From positions 1 to 21,051 of IMG/VR virus record IMGVR_UViG_3300030004_000099: a stretch of DNA of 21,051 nt, one strand, 5' to 3'. Every line of letters starts with the position of its first letter. The stretch's first letter is position 1. The notes beneath the pieces are model-generated. The model worked only from the letters and a program-made list of their open reading frames with translations, did not search any database and had not been told where the DNA came from. Positions 7,537-15,116 of the stretch are shown here, in pieces. This DNA comes from a virus. The position numbers were made by a program, and so were the translations under genes.

Positions 7537-9258
7537 ATGTTGAAATTTAAAGAAATAGAATATCGTAATCTATTATCTGTTGGTAATGTTCCTATTACAA
7601 TTAAATTAGATAATAATGAAAGTCATTTGATTATTGGTCAATCGGGGGCTGGTAAGAGTTTATTTCTTGATGCCATTTCATATCTATTGTTTAATAAACC
7701 TTATCGTAATATTAACAAACCAAATCTTATAAATTCTATCAATAAAAAAGATTTATTAGTCGAAGGTATTGTGGAAACGAATGGTAAAGAGTTTAATATT
7801 CGAAGAGGAATGAAACCGAATATATTTGAAATATATTGTGATGGGATTTTAATTAATCCTCCAGCAGATACTTACGATTATCAAGAAATGCTTGAAAAAG
7901 ATATCTTGAAGATGGATTATAAGACTTTTGTTCAGACAGTAATATTAGGTTCGGCTCAATATCAACCATTTTTAAATCTTCCTTTAGCTCGTAGAAGAGC
8001 TATTATTGAAGACCTTTTAGATCTTCAAGTTTTTTCTTCTATGAATGTTGCTCTCAAAGAAGAAATTTCTGAAACTAAAATGAGAATTTCCGATTTAAAT
8101 CGTGATATAGATTCTGCAGAAGATAAAATAAAATTTATTCGTGATAATTTGTCTAAAATTCTAAGGAACACTTCGGAATTAATCGATTCAAAAAATGAAC
8201 AAATTGAAGCATACAAAAATCAATATAACGAAACGTTTGAAGTATATAAACAATTAAAAATTGATATTGAAACCTATGAAGATAAATATAATTTTGTAAT
8301 CAAAAATGTAAATGAAAAACGGGAAAAAGCTTTAAATCTTAAACATAAAGTAACTGAACGTAGTAATTCTATTACAAAGGACTTAAACTTCTTTGAACAT
8401 ACTTCAAATTGTCCAACATGTTCTCAAAATATTAATGATGAACACAAATATAATATTATAACACAAAAGAGCGAATCTCTAAAAGATTTAGACAGTGCCT
8501 TTGAGCAAATTCAAATCAAATTAAATCAATATAAAGAAAAATTGGAGAGTCAAGATTCGATAAAAAAAGAAATTGAATCCATGAAAGCTTCATTTCATAC
8601 TTCAAAAACTACTTGTAATCATATTATCGAAGTCCTTAAAAGTATGAAAGCAGAAGTTAAAAAGCTCCAAGAACAACACGAAGAAACCGAATCTAATTCA
8701 GATCAAATTGTGGATATACAAAAGAAATTAGATTCGGCCATTGTTGAGCGGGAAGAACTTTTAGAAAAAACTAAAATACAAAAAATTTCATCGATAATTC
8801 TTAAAGATTCTGGTTTAAAAGCTCAAAAAATTAAAGAATATGTACCCATTATTAATCAATATATTAATAAATATTTGGGAGATTTGGATTTCTTTGTTCA
8901 GTTTGAGTTGAATGAAAATTTTGAAGAAACTATAAAATCAAATTTTCGAGATGGTTGGTCTTATGATGCTTTTTCCCAAGGTGAAAAATTTAGGATTGAT
9001 TTGGCTATTATTCTTACACTTCGAGCAGTTGCTAAGATTAGAAATAGTTGTGTAAGTAATCTTCTTATAATGGATGAAATTTTCGACGCAGCTCTTGGTA
9101 GTTCTGATATTGATAATTGTGTTGGCTTAATCGAAAAGCTTATATTTGAAGGTTCAACAATTTTTATTATTAGTCACAGAAGTGACCTTATTGATAAATT
9201 TTCAAATACGATGCAACTTACTAAAAAGGGACATTTTACTACTTTAGAAGTAATTTAA
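7537..9258 (+). CDS. 46: gp46 recombination nuclease ATPase (Rad50/SbcC-like)
   Basis: gp46 is the SMC-like ATPase partner of gp47. The 573-aa protein (T4: 560 aa) has a Walker A motif GQSGAGKS (residues 34-41), a long coiled coil interrupted by a zinc hook CPTC (292-295), a second coiled coil, the ABC signature FSQGEKF (from 479) and Walker B LLIMDE with catalytic Asp513-Glu514. The D-loop and a final H-loop (IISHR) follow. This is a full-length, intact Rad50-type layout. There is no clear Shine-Dalgarno sequence; the ATG follows the gene 47 stop directly, which points to translational coupling. Unlike uvsW, its P-loop carries no intein. Confidence 0.95.
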   Translation: MLKFKEIEYRNLLSVGNVPITIKLDNNESHLIIGQSGAGKSLFLDAISYLLFNKPYRNINKPNLINSINKKDLLVEGIVETNGKEFNIRRGMKPNIFEIYCDGILINPPADTYDYQEMLEKDILKMDYKTFVQTVILGSAQYQPFLNLPLARRRAIIEDLLDLQVFSSMNVALKEEISETKMRISDLNRDIDSAEDKIKFIRDNLSKILRNTSELIDSKNEQIEAYKNQYNETFEVYKQLKIDIETYEDKYNFVIKNVNEKREKALNLKHKVTERSNSITKDLNFFEHTSNCPTCSQNINDEHKYNIITQKSESLKDLDSAFEQIQIKLNQYKEKLESQDSIKKEIESMKASFHTSKTTCNHIIEVLKSMKAEVKKLQEQHEETESNSDQIVDIQKKLDSAIVEREELLEKTKIQKISSIILKDSGLKAQKIKEYVPIINQYINKYLGDLDFFVQFELNENFEETIKSNFRDGWSYDAFSQGEKFRIDLAIILTLRAVAKIRNSCVSNLLIMDEIFDAALGSSDIDNCVGLIEKLIFEGSTIFIISHRSDLIDKFSNTMQLTKKGHFTTLEVI

Positions 9259-9261
9259 GAG

Positions 9262-9290
9262 TTGACATTTATCTCATAATTTGGTATATT
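9262..9290 (+). promoter_or_regulatory. Sigma-70-type promoter for the deformylase block
   Basis: TTGACA (9262-9267) and TATATT (9285-9290) are spaced by 17 nt, in the gap after gene 46 and 24 nt before the ATG at 9315. Spacing and distance to the start codon copy the promoter of gene 47. Confidence 0.72.
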
Positions 9291-9314
9291 AACTTATCAA
9301 CAACGGAGATACCA

Positions 9315-9506
9315 ATGTCTTATTATCAAAATCAAGTCGATGTGACTCGTGATGAAATGAATGTTGCTTTGCGTATATTGATCACAAATCATGCTAATGT
9401 ATCTGCTGATATTTTTATAGACAAACTAGAAGATTATATCGATGCCCGCCTGGATCAAGCTCTTGCAAATCATGTTCATGATTATGAACATAGACCCGAA
9501 CTTTAG
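9315..9506 (+). CDS. Small hypothetical protein (63 aa)
   Basis: The ORF begins MSYYQNQVDVTRDEM and is acidic and mostly helical, with a His-rich end (HVHDYEH). CGGAGA lies about 6 nt before the ATG, and a good promoter precedes it, which supports a real gene. It is the first gene of the run leading to the deformylase. I do not recognise the family. Its small size and charged helical nature would fit a phage host-modifying or adaptor protein, but nothing specific can be seen. Confidence 0.7.
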   Translation: MSYYQNQVDVTRDEMNVALRILITNHANVSADIFIDKLEDYIDARLDQALANHVHDYEHRPEL

Positions 9507-9520
9507 TAAAAAGGAACCTA

Positions 9521-10102
9521 ATGCAATTAAACACAACGACTAGATTACCAGCACCTTTCTTAAATGAAATGCAAAATTTTGAAATTTCTCCTGTTAAAGG
9601 TGGAAATGTTTTAAAATTAATTGGTGAAAACGATCCAAGACTCCATGAAGTTTCGATTGATTATCCTTTTGATACAACAACTCCCGAAGAAACAGATCAA
9701 CTTGTATTAGATTTATCGGCAACTATGCGAGCGGAACGTGGGATCGGTCTTAGTGCTGTCCAAGTTGGTATTATGTATAAAGTTATTGTTTTGGAAATTG
9801 GTGGAGAACTTCCTTTAGCAATTTTTAATCCAAAGGTAGTAGATTTTGGTCAAGAAGCGATTTATTCCGAAGGATGTCTTTCTTATAAATCCTTAATTTT
9901 AGATATTGAACGTCCTCAATATATTCGTATTAGATTTCAAACAAATTCTGGAGAAACTGTTACTAGAAAATTTGAAGGACTTTCCGCTCGTTGTGTAAGT
10001 CATGAATTGGACCACCTCAATGGTGTAACTTTCACACAACATGTTTCAAAACTAAAATTAGATTTGGCTGATAGAAAACGTAAAAAACATTTAAGGAAAT
10101 AA
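9521..10102 (+). CDS. def: Peptide deformylase
   Basis: Peptide deformylase removes the formyl group from N-terminal Met of new proteins and uses a metal ion. All three family motifs are intact: GIGLSAVQ (residues 74-81, motif I), EGCLS (117-121, motif II, metal-binding Cys119) and HELDH (161-165, motif III, two metal-binding His and catalytic Glu162). The 193-aa length is normal for a type I/III enzyme, with a basic C-terminal tail instead of the long helix of the E. coli enzyme. Phage-encoded deformylases are known from cyanophages and other marine myoviruses, where they are thought to support high rates of phage protein synthesis. AAGGA precedes the start, and the next gene begins right after the stop. 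Confidence 0.95.
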   Translation: MQLNTTTRLPAPFLNEMQNFEISPVKGGNVLKLIGENDPRLHEVSIDYPFDTTTPEETDQLVLDLSATMRAERGIGLSAVQVGIMYKVIVLEIGGELPLAIFNPKVVDFGQEAIYSEGCLSYKSLILDIERPQYIRIRFQTNSGETVTRKFEGLSARCVSHELDHLNGVTFTQHVSKLKLDLADRKRKKHLRK

Positions 10103-10645
10103 ATGAAAATTATTTTTAGTGGTGTTCAATCCACAGGTAAATCTTCAGTCATTAAAGAATTAAAAAAGCAAAAACTTTTTACCAATTTTGTCTTTTGTGA
10201 TGAAGTTATTAGAAATCTTGCTAAACAAGGTATTCTCATTAATGATAATGCTGATGATAAATCACAAATTTTAATAATGGAAAAACATTTAGTCAACTTA
10301 ATACTTTATGATAATGTTATTTGTGATAGAAATGTACTTGATGGATTTGTTTATACTAGACATTTGTTTATTAACAATAAAATTGATTGGGAAACATATA
10401 TTTATTGTTATAAAATTTTTGAAAAAATGATTAAAAAATCCGATATAATTTTCTATATTAGACCAGAATTTGATTTGGTCGATGATGGTTATAGATCTAC
10501 AAATTTAATATATAGAGATGAAATCTTGGAATTGTTTGAAGACACAATATATAGTCTTCATATACCAGTAATATCATTATCCGGTACAGTAGAAGAAAGA
10601 GTTAAAAAAGTAATATATACAGTAGAGGAATATATACATGACTGA
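10103..10645 (+). CDS. P-loop NTPase, nucleotide kinase or NadR-like
   Basis: The 180-aa protein starts with a P-loop, GVQSTGKSS (residues 7-15), of the type in NadR-like and AAA_28 ATPases, which carry the form GxxSTGKS. A second acidic segment, NVICDRNVLDGFVY (about residues 72-85), fits the DRxxxD Walker B-like strand of nucleoside and nucleotide kinases. YRSTN may be a lid. A phosphoryl-transfer role in nucleotide or cofactor metabolism is the best guess; the substrate is unknown. The gene starts directly after the deformylase stop with AAGGA in the deformylase's last codons. It overlaps the next gene by 8 nt, so the three probably form one transcription unit. Confidence 0.8.
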   Translation: MKIIFSGVQSTGKSSVIKELKKQKLFTNFVFCDEVIRNLAKQGILINDNADDKSQILIMEKHLVNLILYDNVICDRNVLDGFVYTRHLFINNKIDWETYIYCYKIFEKMIKKSDIIFYIRPEFDLVDDGYRSTNLIYRDEILELFEDTIYSLHIPVISLSGTVEERVKKVIYTVEEYIHD

Positions 10646-10844
10646 AGAATATATTGATAAAAATGTTAAAGCAGTGGTTGATAAATTTCGTGATAGAATG
10701 AATTTTGGTTATCAAAAATATAATACAACTACAGAAAGAACAGATATTGATCTAATTGGATGGATTGTTCATTGTCAAGAGGAACTAATGGATAGTTTAA
10801 TTTATCTAGAAAGAATTAAGGAGGAATTAAAAAATGAACAATAA
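10638..10844 (+). CDS. Small MazG-like protein
   Basis: The 68-aa product has the block GYQKYNTTTERTDIDLIGW (about residues 23-41) followed by HCQEELMDSLIYLERIKEEL. The EExxD pattern (EELMD) on a long helix matches short MazG-like all-alpha NTP pyrophosphohydrolase domains seen in phages, though only one such motif is present and the protein is very short. If active it would need to form a dimer or tetramer. The start overlaps the kinase-like gene, with GAGGAA about 7 nt upstream. Its 3' end overlaps the next start by 11 nt and supplies its AGGAGG. Both neighbours suggest a nucleotide-metabolism pair. Confidence 0.75.
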   Translation: MTEEYIDKNVKAVVDKFRDRMNFGYQKYNTTTERTDIDLIGWIVHCQEELMDSLIYLERIKEELKNEQ

Positions 10845-11142
10845 ACAAAAAATTATAAATTATTTGAATTCTTTAGAGTATATAGATAACTTAGAAATTA
10901 CAAAAGAATATGAACGTTTTGGTGGTAGAAAAAAAGATTTTTCTTGTAATACAAAAGAATTAAACATAAGTGGTGAGATAACAGAATCATCAATTTGTTG
11001 TAATTTTGGGTTTGGTAATACTTTTGAGTTTGATGAAACTTCAAATTTTTATAAATTGATAGAAAATACTCCCCATAAAAAAGCGCTATCTTTACCTGAA
11101 AAACATTTACAAGATATTATTAATAAAATAGAAAATTTTTAA
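10834..11142 (+). CDS. Hypothetical protein, paralogue of the gene at 12014
   Basis: The 102-aa product shares a pattern with the 110-aa product of 12014-12346: KQKIINYLNSLEYIDNL against KQKLIDKLNSVDAITNL at the N-terminus, then F-x-C...K...I-x-G-x-I, and FYKLIENTPHKK against FYSLIMNMPSKE. The two genes flank the methyltransferase. A strong AGGAGG stands about 9 nt before the ATG. The stop overlaps the methyltransferase ATG as TAATG. Cys-containing beta strands in the middle are seen, but no known family. A role tied to the methyltransferase is possible from the position only. Confidence 0.78.
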   Translation: MNNKQKIINYLNSLEYIDNLEITKEYERFGGRKKDFSCNTKELNISGEITESSICCNFGFGNTFEFDETSNFYKLIENTPHKKALSLPEKHLQDIINKIENF

Positions 11143-12017
11143 TGATTGATAATTTAGACGATCTTTTTGTTTTTGATGACAAAGCACACAAAAAACAATT
11201 TACCCAAAGAAAAGATTTATTTAAAGATCATAATCTTCCTTATGTATTATTTCAAGGTGATTGTCTCCAAAAAATGGATCTTATACCCAATAAATCCGTA
11301 GATTTAATTCTATGCGATCTTCCTTATGGAACAACTTCGATTGCTTGGGATGCAGTCATTCCATTTAATTCAATGTGGAATCAATATAAAAGGCTGATTA
11401 AGAATAACGGAAGTATAGTTCTTTTTTGCTCTCAACCCTTCACTTCAGAATTAGTAATGTCAAATCCTGAATGGTTTAAATATGAGTGGATTTGGGAGAA
11501 ATCTATAGCGACTGGTTTTTTTCATGCACATAATGCTCCAATGAAGAAACATGAAAATATTCTTGTATTTTCCCCAGCAAAAGCTACACATGAAGGTAAA
11601 AGTAATTCAAGAATGAATTATTATCCACAAGATGTTGTGGAGATGGAAGAACCAAAAGTTGTTGTGGATAATAAACGTAAAGGAGGTCATCATTATTCTA
11701 CAATTGCAAAAGTTGATAAACCTTATATTCAAACAAAAACGGGATTTCCCACTTCTATATTAAAATATGATCGTGATCCAAATTCAATTCATCCAACGCA
11801 AAAACCAGTAGATTTATTAGAATATTTAATTAAAACATATACTAAAGAAAATCAAATTGTTCTTGATAATACTGCAGGATCATTTTCTTGTGGTGAAGCA
11901 GCCATAAACACAAACCGTAGATTTATTGGAATTGAGCGTGATCCTGAATATTTTAAATTGGGTTTAGAAAGAGTTATAAATGTATATGAGAAAAATAACA
12001 ATAAGGATATAAAATGA
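11142..12017 (+). CDS. Orphan DNA adenine-N6 methyltransferase (beta class)
   Basis: The 291-aa protein has catalytic motif IV as DLPYG (residues 59-63) and, much later, the AdoMet-binding motif I LDNTAGSFSCG (from residue 241). This order, IV before I, defines beta-class N6-adenine (or N4-cytosine) methyltransferases, and HPTQKP just before motif I is typical of the N6-adenine members. The variable part between about 130 and 200 would read the target site. No restriction nuclease gene is nearby, so it most likely guards phage DNA against host restriction or marks it. There is no clear Shine-Dalgarno sequence; the start overlaps the previous stop (TAATG), which points to coupling. The end overlaps the next gene by 4 nt. 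Confidence 0.92.
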   Translation: MIDNLDDLFVFDDKAHKKQFTQRKDLFKDHNLPYVLFQGDCLQKMDLIPNKSVDLILCDLPYGTTSIAWDAVIPFNSMWNQYKRLIKNNGSIVLFCSQPFTSELVMSNPEWFKYEWIWEKSIATGFFHAHNAPMKKHENILVFSPAKATHEGKSNSRMNYYPQDVVEMEEPKVVVDNKRKGGHHYSTIAKVDKPYIQTKTGFPTSILKYDRDPNSIHPTQKPVDLLEYLIKTYTKENQIVLDNTAGSFSCGEAAINTNRRFIGIERDPEYFKLGLERVINVYEKNNNKDIK

Positions 12018-12346
12018 CATTTAAACAAAAATTAATAGATAAATTAAATTCAGTCGATGCTATTACCAATTTGGTTTTTACACCAAAAGATGAAAATGGT
12101 GATCAAGAATTTACCTGTTTTGTAAAGGATTGTAAAATTCAAGGTGTAATATATGGAGGTTTCGAAGCACATGGTAAATATTATTGTGATGAATTTTATG
12201 TACAAACGATTAAAGATACAGATATAAATCTTTATATGGGTATATATTCACATTTTTATTCTTTAATCATGAATATGCCTTCAAAAGAAGGTGTAACAAA
12301 ACACGAACAAGATTGTAAAGATTGTTTGATAAATTTAGGTGAATAA
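12014..12346 (+). CDS. Hypothetical protein, paralogue of the gene at 10834
   Basis: The 110-aa product resembles the 102-aa product of 10834-11142 along its whole length, including the KQKxIxxLNS start and the FYxLIxNxPxK block. It adds Cys residues, CKDC among them, near the C-terminus. AAGGA lies 7 nt before the ATG, and the ATGA overlap with the methyltransferase stop indicates a shared transcript. The gene ends one base before the stop of the convergent homing endonuclease gene. No family is recognised. Confidence 0.8.
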   Translation: MTFKQKLIDKLNSVDAITNLVFTPKDENGDQEFTCFVKDCKIQGVIYGGFEAHGKYYCDEFYVQTIKDTDINLYMGIYSHFYSLIMNMPSKEGVTKHEQDCKDCLINLGE

Positions 12347-12347
12347 A

Positions 12348-14048
12348 TTAATAATTTAATACCCAGGCCGAATTTCCACAATCATAAATTTGATATAGTC
12401 CTTTTGATTTCATGATTGCGGTCTCACTTAATGTACTATCAAAATTTTGATTAAAATAATTCTCTAATTTATGACGTTGAAATTTAATTCTTGACATTAA
12501 TTCATCGGTTTTATTATTAAGATAATAATAATTTGGTTTAGTATTGTAAAGAAATTTAAAACCAACTTTTTCGTAACCAATACCATTAAATAATCGTCTA
12601 TCACAATATGTAAAAATTTCTTTACAATTAGATGCTTTTAATAATTTAGAAAGACCACCAACCACAGTAAAATTTATTTTGTTTGCAGCTCTAATTAATT
12701 CATATTCATATTTTTTATTATATCGTGATTTAGAAATACCAATTACATATACTATTTCATTATTATAAATTAAACCCAATTTAATATTTGAATGAGCATA
12801 ACCTTGAATATGATTATCATTCATAAATTTTCTATATTCTTCATTTGTTAATTCTTTAATAGTTGTTTTACGTGCATAAATTTTATTAGATATACCTAAA
12901 GAATTTTTAATAATAGATTTACAAATTTCTTGTTTATATGTCCATTCAGAAGACCAAAACTGTATTAGTTTTATATTTTGTTCATTACACAAATTAGTTT
13001 TAGTCAAATGAGAATTTTTATTGAAATTATATGCAATTAAATTATCAGAATGCCAAAAATTTCCATTATATTCTATTGCTAAATTAAAATTTGGAATATA
13101 AATATCCAATTCTTTATTTTTTATAATTTTTCTTGAGTTCAAAATAATATTTTCATTTGGTATTAATGTTTGTATATAATTATATAATTCTTGCTCAGGT
13201 TGTGATCTTTGATAATTATATTCTGGAAATATATTATATTTTTTAATATATTTCATAACTCTTTGTTTTTGAAAACCAGTTATATTACAAATTTCATCTA
13301 CGGTATAATTTGAATATAATTCTTTAAATTTTTCCTCTATTAGAAGTGTTTCATCCAGAGTACCATTAATGATTCTAGTATTAATGTTTTTCTTGGAATT
13401 ATTATAATTTTTGTTACCATATTTTTCTAATTTTGTTTGTTGAATTTCTTTAACTCTAATTGGAAATATACATTCGACACCATAACGTTTTAAATTAGTT
13501 AAGGATGCTTTTTTTAAACGAATTTTTTTGGTTTCATTACTTGTATTATCTTTAATTTTTTGATTTCTTATAGGATTTTTATTAGAACATTCTAAAGAAC
13601 AAGTCGTTTTATATCCATTTTTAAAATTCTGAAAATATACATTGGTCAAATTACAAACAATACAAGTAGGATGGTTATTTAATTTATAATAAAAGTTAAA
13701 AATTCTTTCTGTTATAGTAGTATTTTGATCTAAATAAGACGTAGAATCGATTAACTGATCCAGAAGATGTTCATGACTCGATTCACGCCACCAAGATTCT
13801 AGCATAAAACGAGCTTTTAGATTACCTTTGGTATCTTTTAAATAATTGTCTATAAACGTATTATTTAATACTTTAATACAACCAATTTTTATGTTATAAT
13901 AACCACGATAACCAATACGTTTATTATAAGCCAAATTGACTATATTTGAAAAATTAAGATTGTTATCAATACAATATTGGGGGAGATTATCAATTAAAAT
14001 ATCATTATTATTAAAATCTTTAAATTTCCATAATTTTTTACCGCTCAT
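12348..14048 (-). CDS. Free-standing Vsr-like (EDxHD-type) homing endonuclease
   Basis: The 566-aa protein reads leftward from an ATG at 14048, with GGGGG 5 nt upstream. An in-frame TTG at 14060 is possible but less likely. In order it has a short DNA-binding module with LPQYCIDNNL and GYRGYY, a likely zinc finger CIVC...CSLEC, two repeats of the T-N-L-K-R-Y-G type, a helix-turn-helix (YTVDEICNITGFQKQRVMKY), and a nuclease domain with KELDIYIPNFNLAIEYNG and WHSD, as in Vsr-like EDxHD enzymes. A C-terminal block ending YDCGNSAWVL is shared with the endonuclease at 15117. Such proteins cut a target so that repair copies their own gene. It looks intact and sits between two phage genes with no intron visible. 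Confidence 0.88.
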   Translation of the reverse strand: MSGKKLWKFKDFNNNDILIDNLPQYCIDNNLNFSNIVNLAYNKRIGYRGYYNIKIGCIKVLNNTFIDNYLKDTKGNLKARFMLESWWRESSHEHLLDQLIDSTSYLDQNTTITERIFNFYYKLNNHPTCIVCNLTNVYFQNFKNGYKTTCSLECSNKNPIRNQKIKDNTSNETKKIRLKKASLTNLKRYGVECIFPIRVKEIQQTKLEKYGNKNYNNSKKNINTRIINGTLDETLLIEEKFKELYSNYTVDEICNITGFQKQRVMKYIKKYNIFPEYNYQRSQPEQELYNYIQTLIPNENIILNSRKIIKNKELDIYIPNFNLAIEYNGNFWHSDNLIAYNFNKNSHLTKTNLCNEQNIKLIQFWSSEWTYKQEICKSIIKNSLGISNKIYARKTTIKELTNEEYRKFMNDNHIQGYAHSNIKLGLIYNNEIVYVIGISKSRYNKKYEYELIRAANKINFTVVGGLSKLLKASNCKEIFTYCDRRLFNGIGYEKVGFKFLYNTKPNYYYLNNKTDELMSRIKFQRHKLENYFNQNFDSTLSETAIMKSKGLYQIYDCGNSAWVLNY

Positions 14049-14072
14049 TTTTACCCCCAAATTTAATAAAAT

Positions 14073-14101
14073 ATATTAATACAAATAAATATCAATGTCA
14101 A
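14073..14101 (-). promoter_or_regulatory. Sigma-70-type promoter for the leftward endonuclease
   Basis: On the minus strand TTGACA (14101-14096) and TAATAT (14078-14073) are spaced by 17 nt, ending 24 nt before the ATG at 14048. The -35 is perfect and the distance to the start equals that of genes 47 and 9315. Confidence 0.68.
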
Positions 14102-14160
14102 CTATTTAGTGCAAAATAACCCTTGTTATTAGCATTTCATCAAAAATAAAAAGGATAAAT

Positions 14161-15051
14161 ATGAATATACAAGTTCCAGTAGAGGAATTACAAAAAAGAA
14201 AACTTATGATTGCAACGCCGATGTTTGCGGGCCAATGTACGGGAATCTATACACAATCAATAATAAATCTTGCTGTCCGATGTGCCCAATACAAAATAGA
14301 TATGCGTTTATATTATATTTTTAATGAGAGTTTAATACAACGTGCTCGTAATTACTCAGTTGCAGAGTTTTTAAGATCAGATTGTACTCATCTATTGTTT
14401 ATTGATGGTGATATTGGATTTGATCCTGATGCCGCTTTAACATTAATGGCTTTACAATCTGACGAAAGCGAGTATGATGTCATTGCTGCTTCTTATCCCA
14501 AAAAATGTATTTCATGGGAAAAGATTAAAGTTGCCGTTGAAAAGGGCATGGCGGATGAAGATCCTAATAATTTAGAAAATTACGTTGGTGATTATGTTTT
14601 CAATATTGCCAACGGAGTTACGCAAATTCATCTAGACGAACCTGTTGAAGTTATGGAAACTGGAACGGGATTTATGATGATTAGACGTCAAACTCTTGAA
14701 AAGTTTATGGCCGCTTATCCACAACAAATGTATCGTCCTGATCATGTTAGAACTGAACATTTTGATGGTTCCAAAGAAATTTGTGCATTCTTTGATTGTG
14801 TAATTGATCCTGTTTCCAAACGTTATCTTTCCGAAGATTATATGTTTTGTGATTGGGTAAGAAAAGCCGGAATGAAAGTTTGGTTGTGTCCTTGGATTCC
14901 TTTGAAACATATGGGTTCTTATGTATTTGGTGGAAGTTTACCGGCATTAGCATCAATTGGTGCTTCTTTAACTGCTGATACAAACTTATTAAAGAAAATT
15001 CCATCAGTATTCCCAGAAGTTTCGCCTAAAACTTCTGGGAAGAAAAAATAA
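14161..15051 (+). CDS. Glycosyltransferase, GT-A-like
   Basis: The 296-aa protein begins with a Rossmann-like strand, KLMIATPMFAG, and has HLLFIDGDIGFDP with DGD at residues 82-84, the DxD motif that binds a metal-sugar-nucleotide in GT-A enzymes. METGTGFMMIRR, SEDYMFCDW and WIPLKHMG fit the acceptor side of the same fold. The form is common in marine T4-like phages, where the sugar acceptor (phage DNA, virion protein or host envelope) is generally not known. AAGGA lies 7 nt before the ATG. The gene is caught between two related homing endonuclease genes. Its final codons (EVSPKTSGKKK) encode a perfect 12-bp hairpin in the RNA. Confidence 0.85.
   Translation: MNIQVPVEELQKRKLMIATPMFAGQCTGIYTQSIINLAVRCAQYKIDMRLYYIFNESLIQRARNYSVAEFLRSDCTHLLFIDGDIGFDPDAALTLMALQSDESEYDVIAASYPKKCISWEKIKVAVEKGMADEDPNNLENYVGDYVFNIANGVTQIHLDEPVEVMETGTGFMMIRRQTLEKFMAAYPQQMYRPDHVRTEHFDGSKEICAFFDCVIDPVSKRYLSEDYMFCDWVRKAGMKVWLCPWIPLKHMGSYVFGGSLPALASIGASLTADTNLLKKIPSVFPEVSPKTSGKKK
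15011..15040 (+). repeat. Perfect 12-bp hairpin in the 3' end of the glycosyltransferase gene
   Basis: TCCCAGAAGTTT at 15011-15022 pairs with its exact complement at 15029-15040 across a 6-nt loop. The next bases are A-rich, not T-rich, so it is not a standard terminator. It lies inside the coding region, 20 nt before the endonuclease hairpin at 15061. Confidence 0.7.
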
Positions 15052-15060
15052 TATATTATA

Positions 15061-15111
15061 CTTGACTTTAATCTAATATAAGTTTATAATAAATATTAGA
15101 TTAAAGTCGAG
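15061..15111 (+). promoter_or_regulatory. Long hairpin masking the endonuclease ribosome-binding site
   Basis: Arms at 15064-15079 and 15093-15108 are perfect 16-bp complements. Three more pairs (one G-U) extend the stem to 15061 and 15111, which takes in GAG of the GAGG Shine-Dalgarno sequence. The 13-nt loop holds the -10 box of the promoter. Read-through RNA from upstream would fold and hide the ribosome-binding site. RNA started at the promoter begins inside the right arm and cannot fold. Confidence 0.75.
15062..15090 (+). promoter_or_regulatory. Sigma-70-type promoter inside the endonuclease hairpin
   Basis: TTGACT (15062-15067) and TATAAT (15085-15090) are spaced by 17 nt. The -35 and spacer form the left arm of the hairpin and the -10 lies in its loop. 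The expected start, about 15096-15098, is 19-21 nt before the ATG at 15117. Confidence 0.72.
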
Positions 15112-15116
15112 GAAAT

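Noticed and set aside
14049-14060. TTG start for the leftward endonuclease adding four residues
   Set aside because: GGGGG is spaced properly for the ATG at 14048 but would lie inside the gene if TTG were used.
14115-14130. AATAAC/GTTATT hairpin before the glycosyltransferase gene as a terminator
   Set aside because: The stem is only 6 AT-rich pairs with no T run on either side.
14632-15004. Minus-strand ORFs opposite the glycosyltransferase gene
   Set aside because: They overlap each other and a clear gene, with no start signals or family features. Minus-strand ORFs at 4460, 8025, 18347, 18498 and 19653 and the plus-strand ORF at 6082 are shadows for the same reason.
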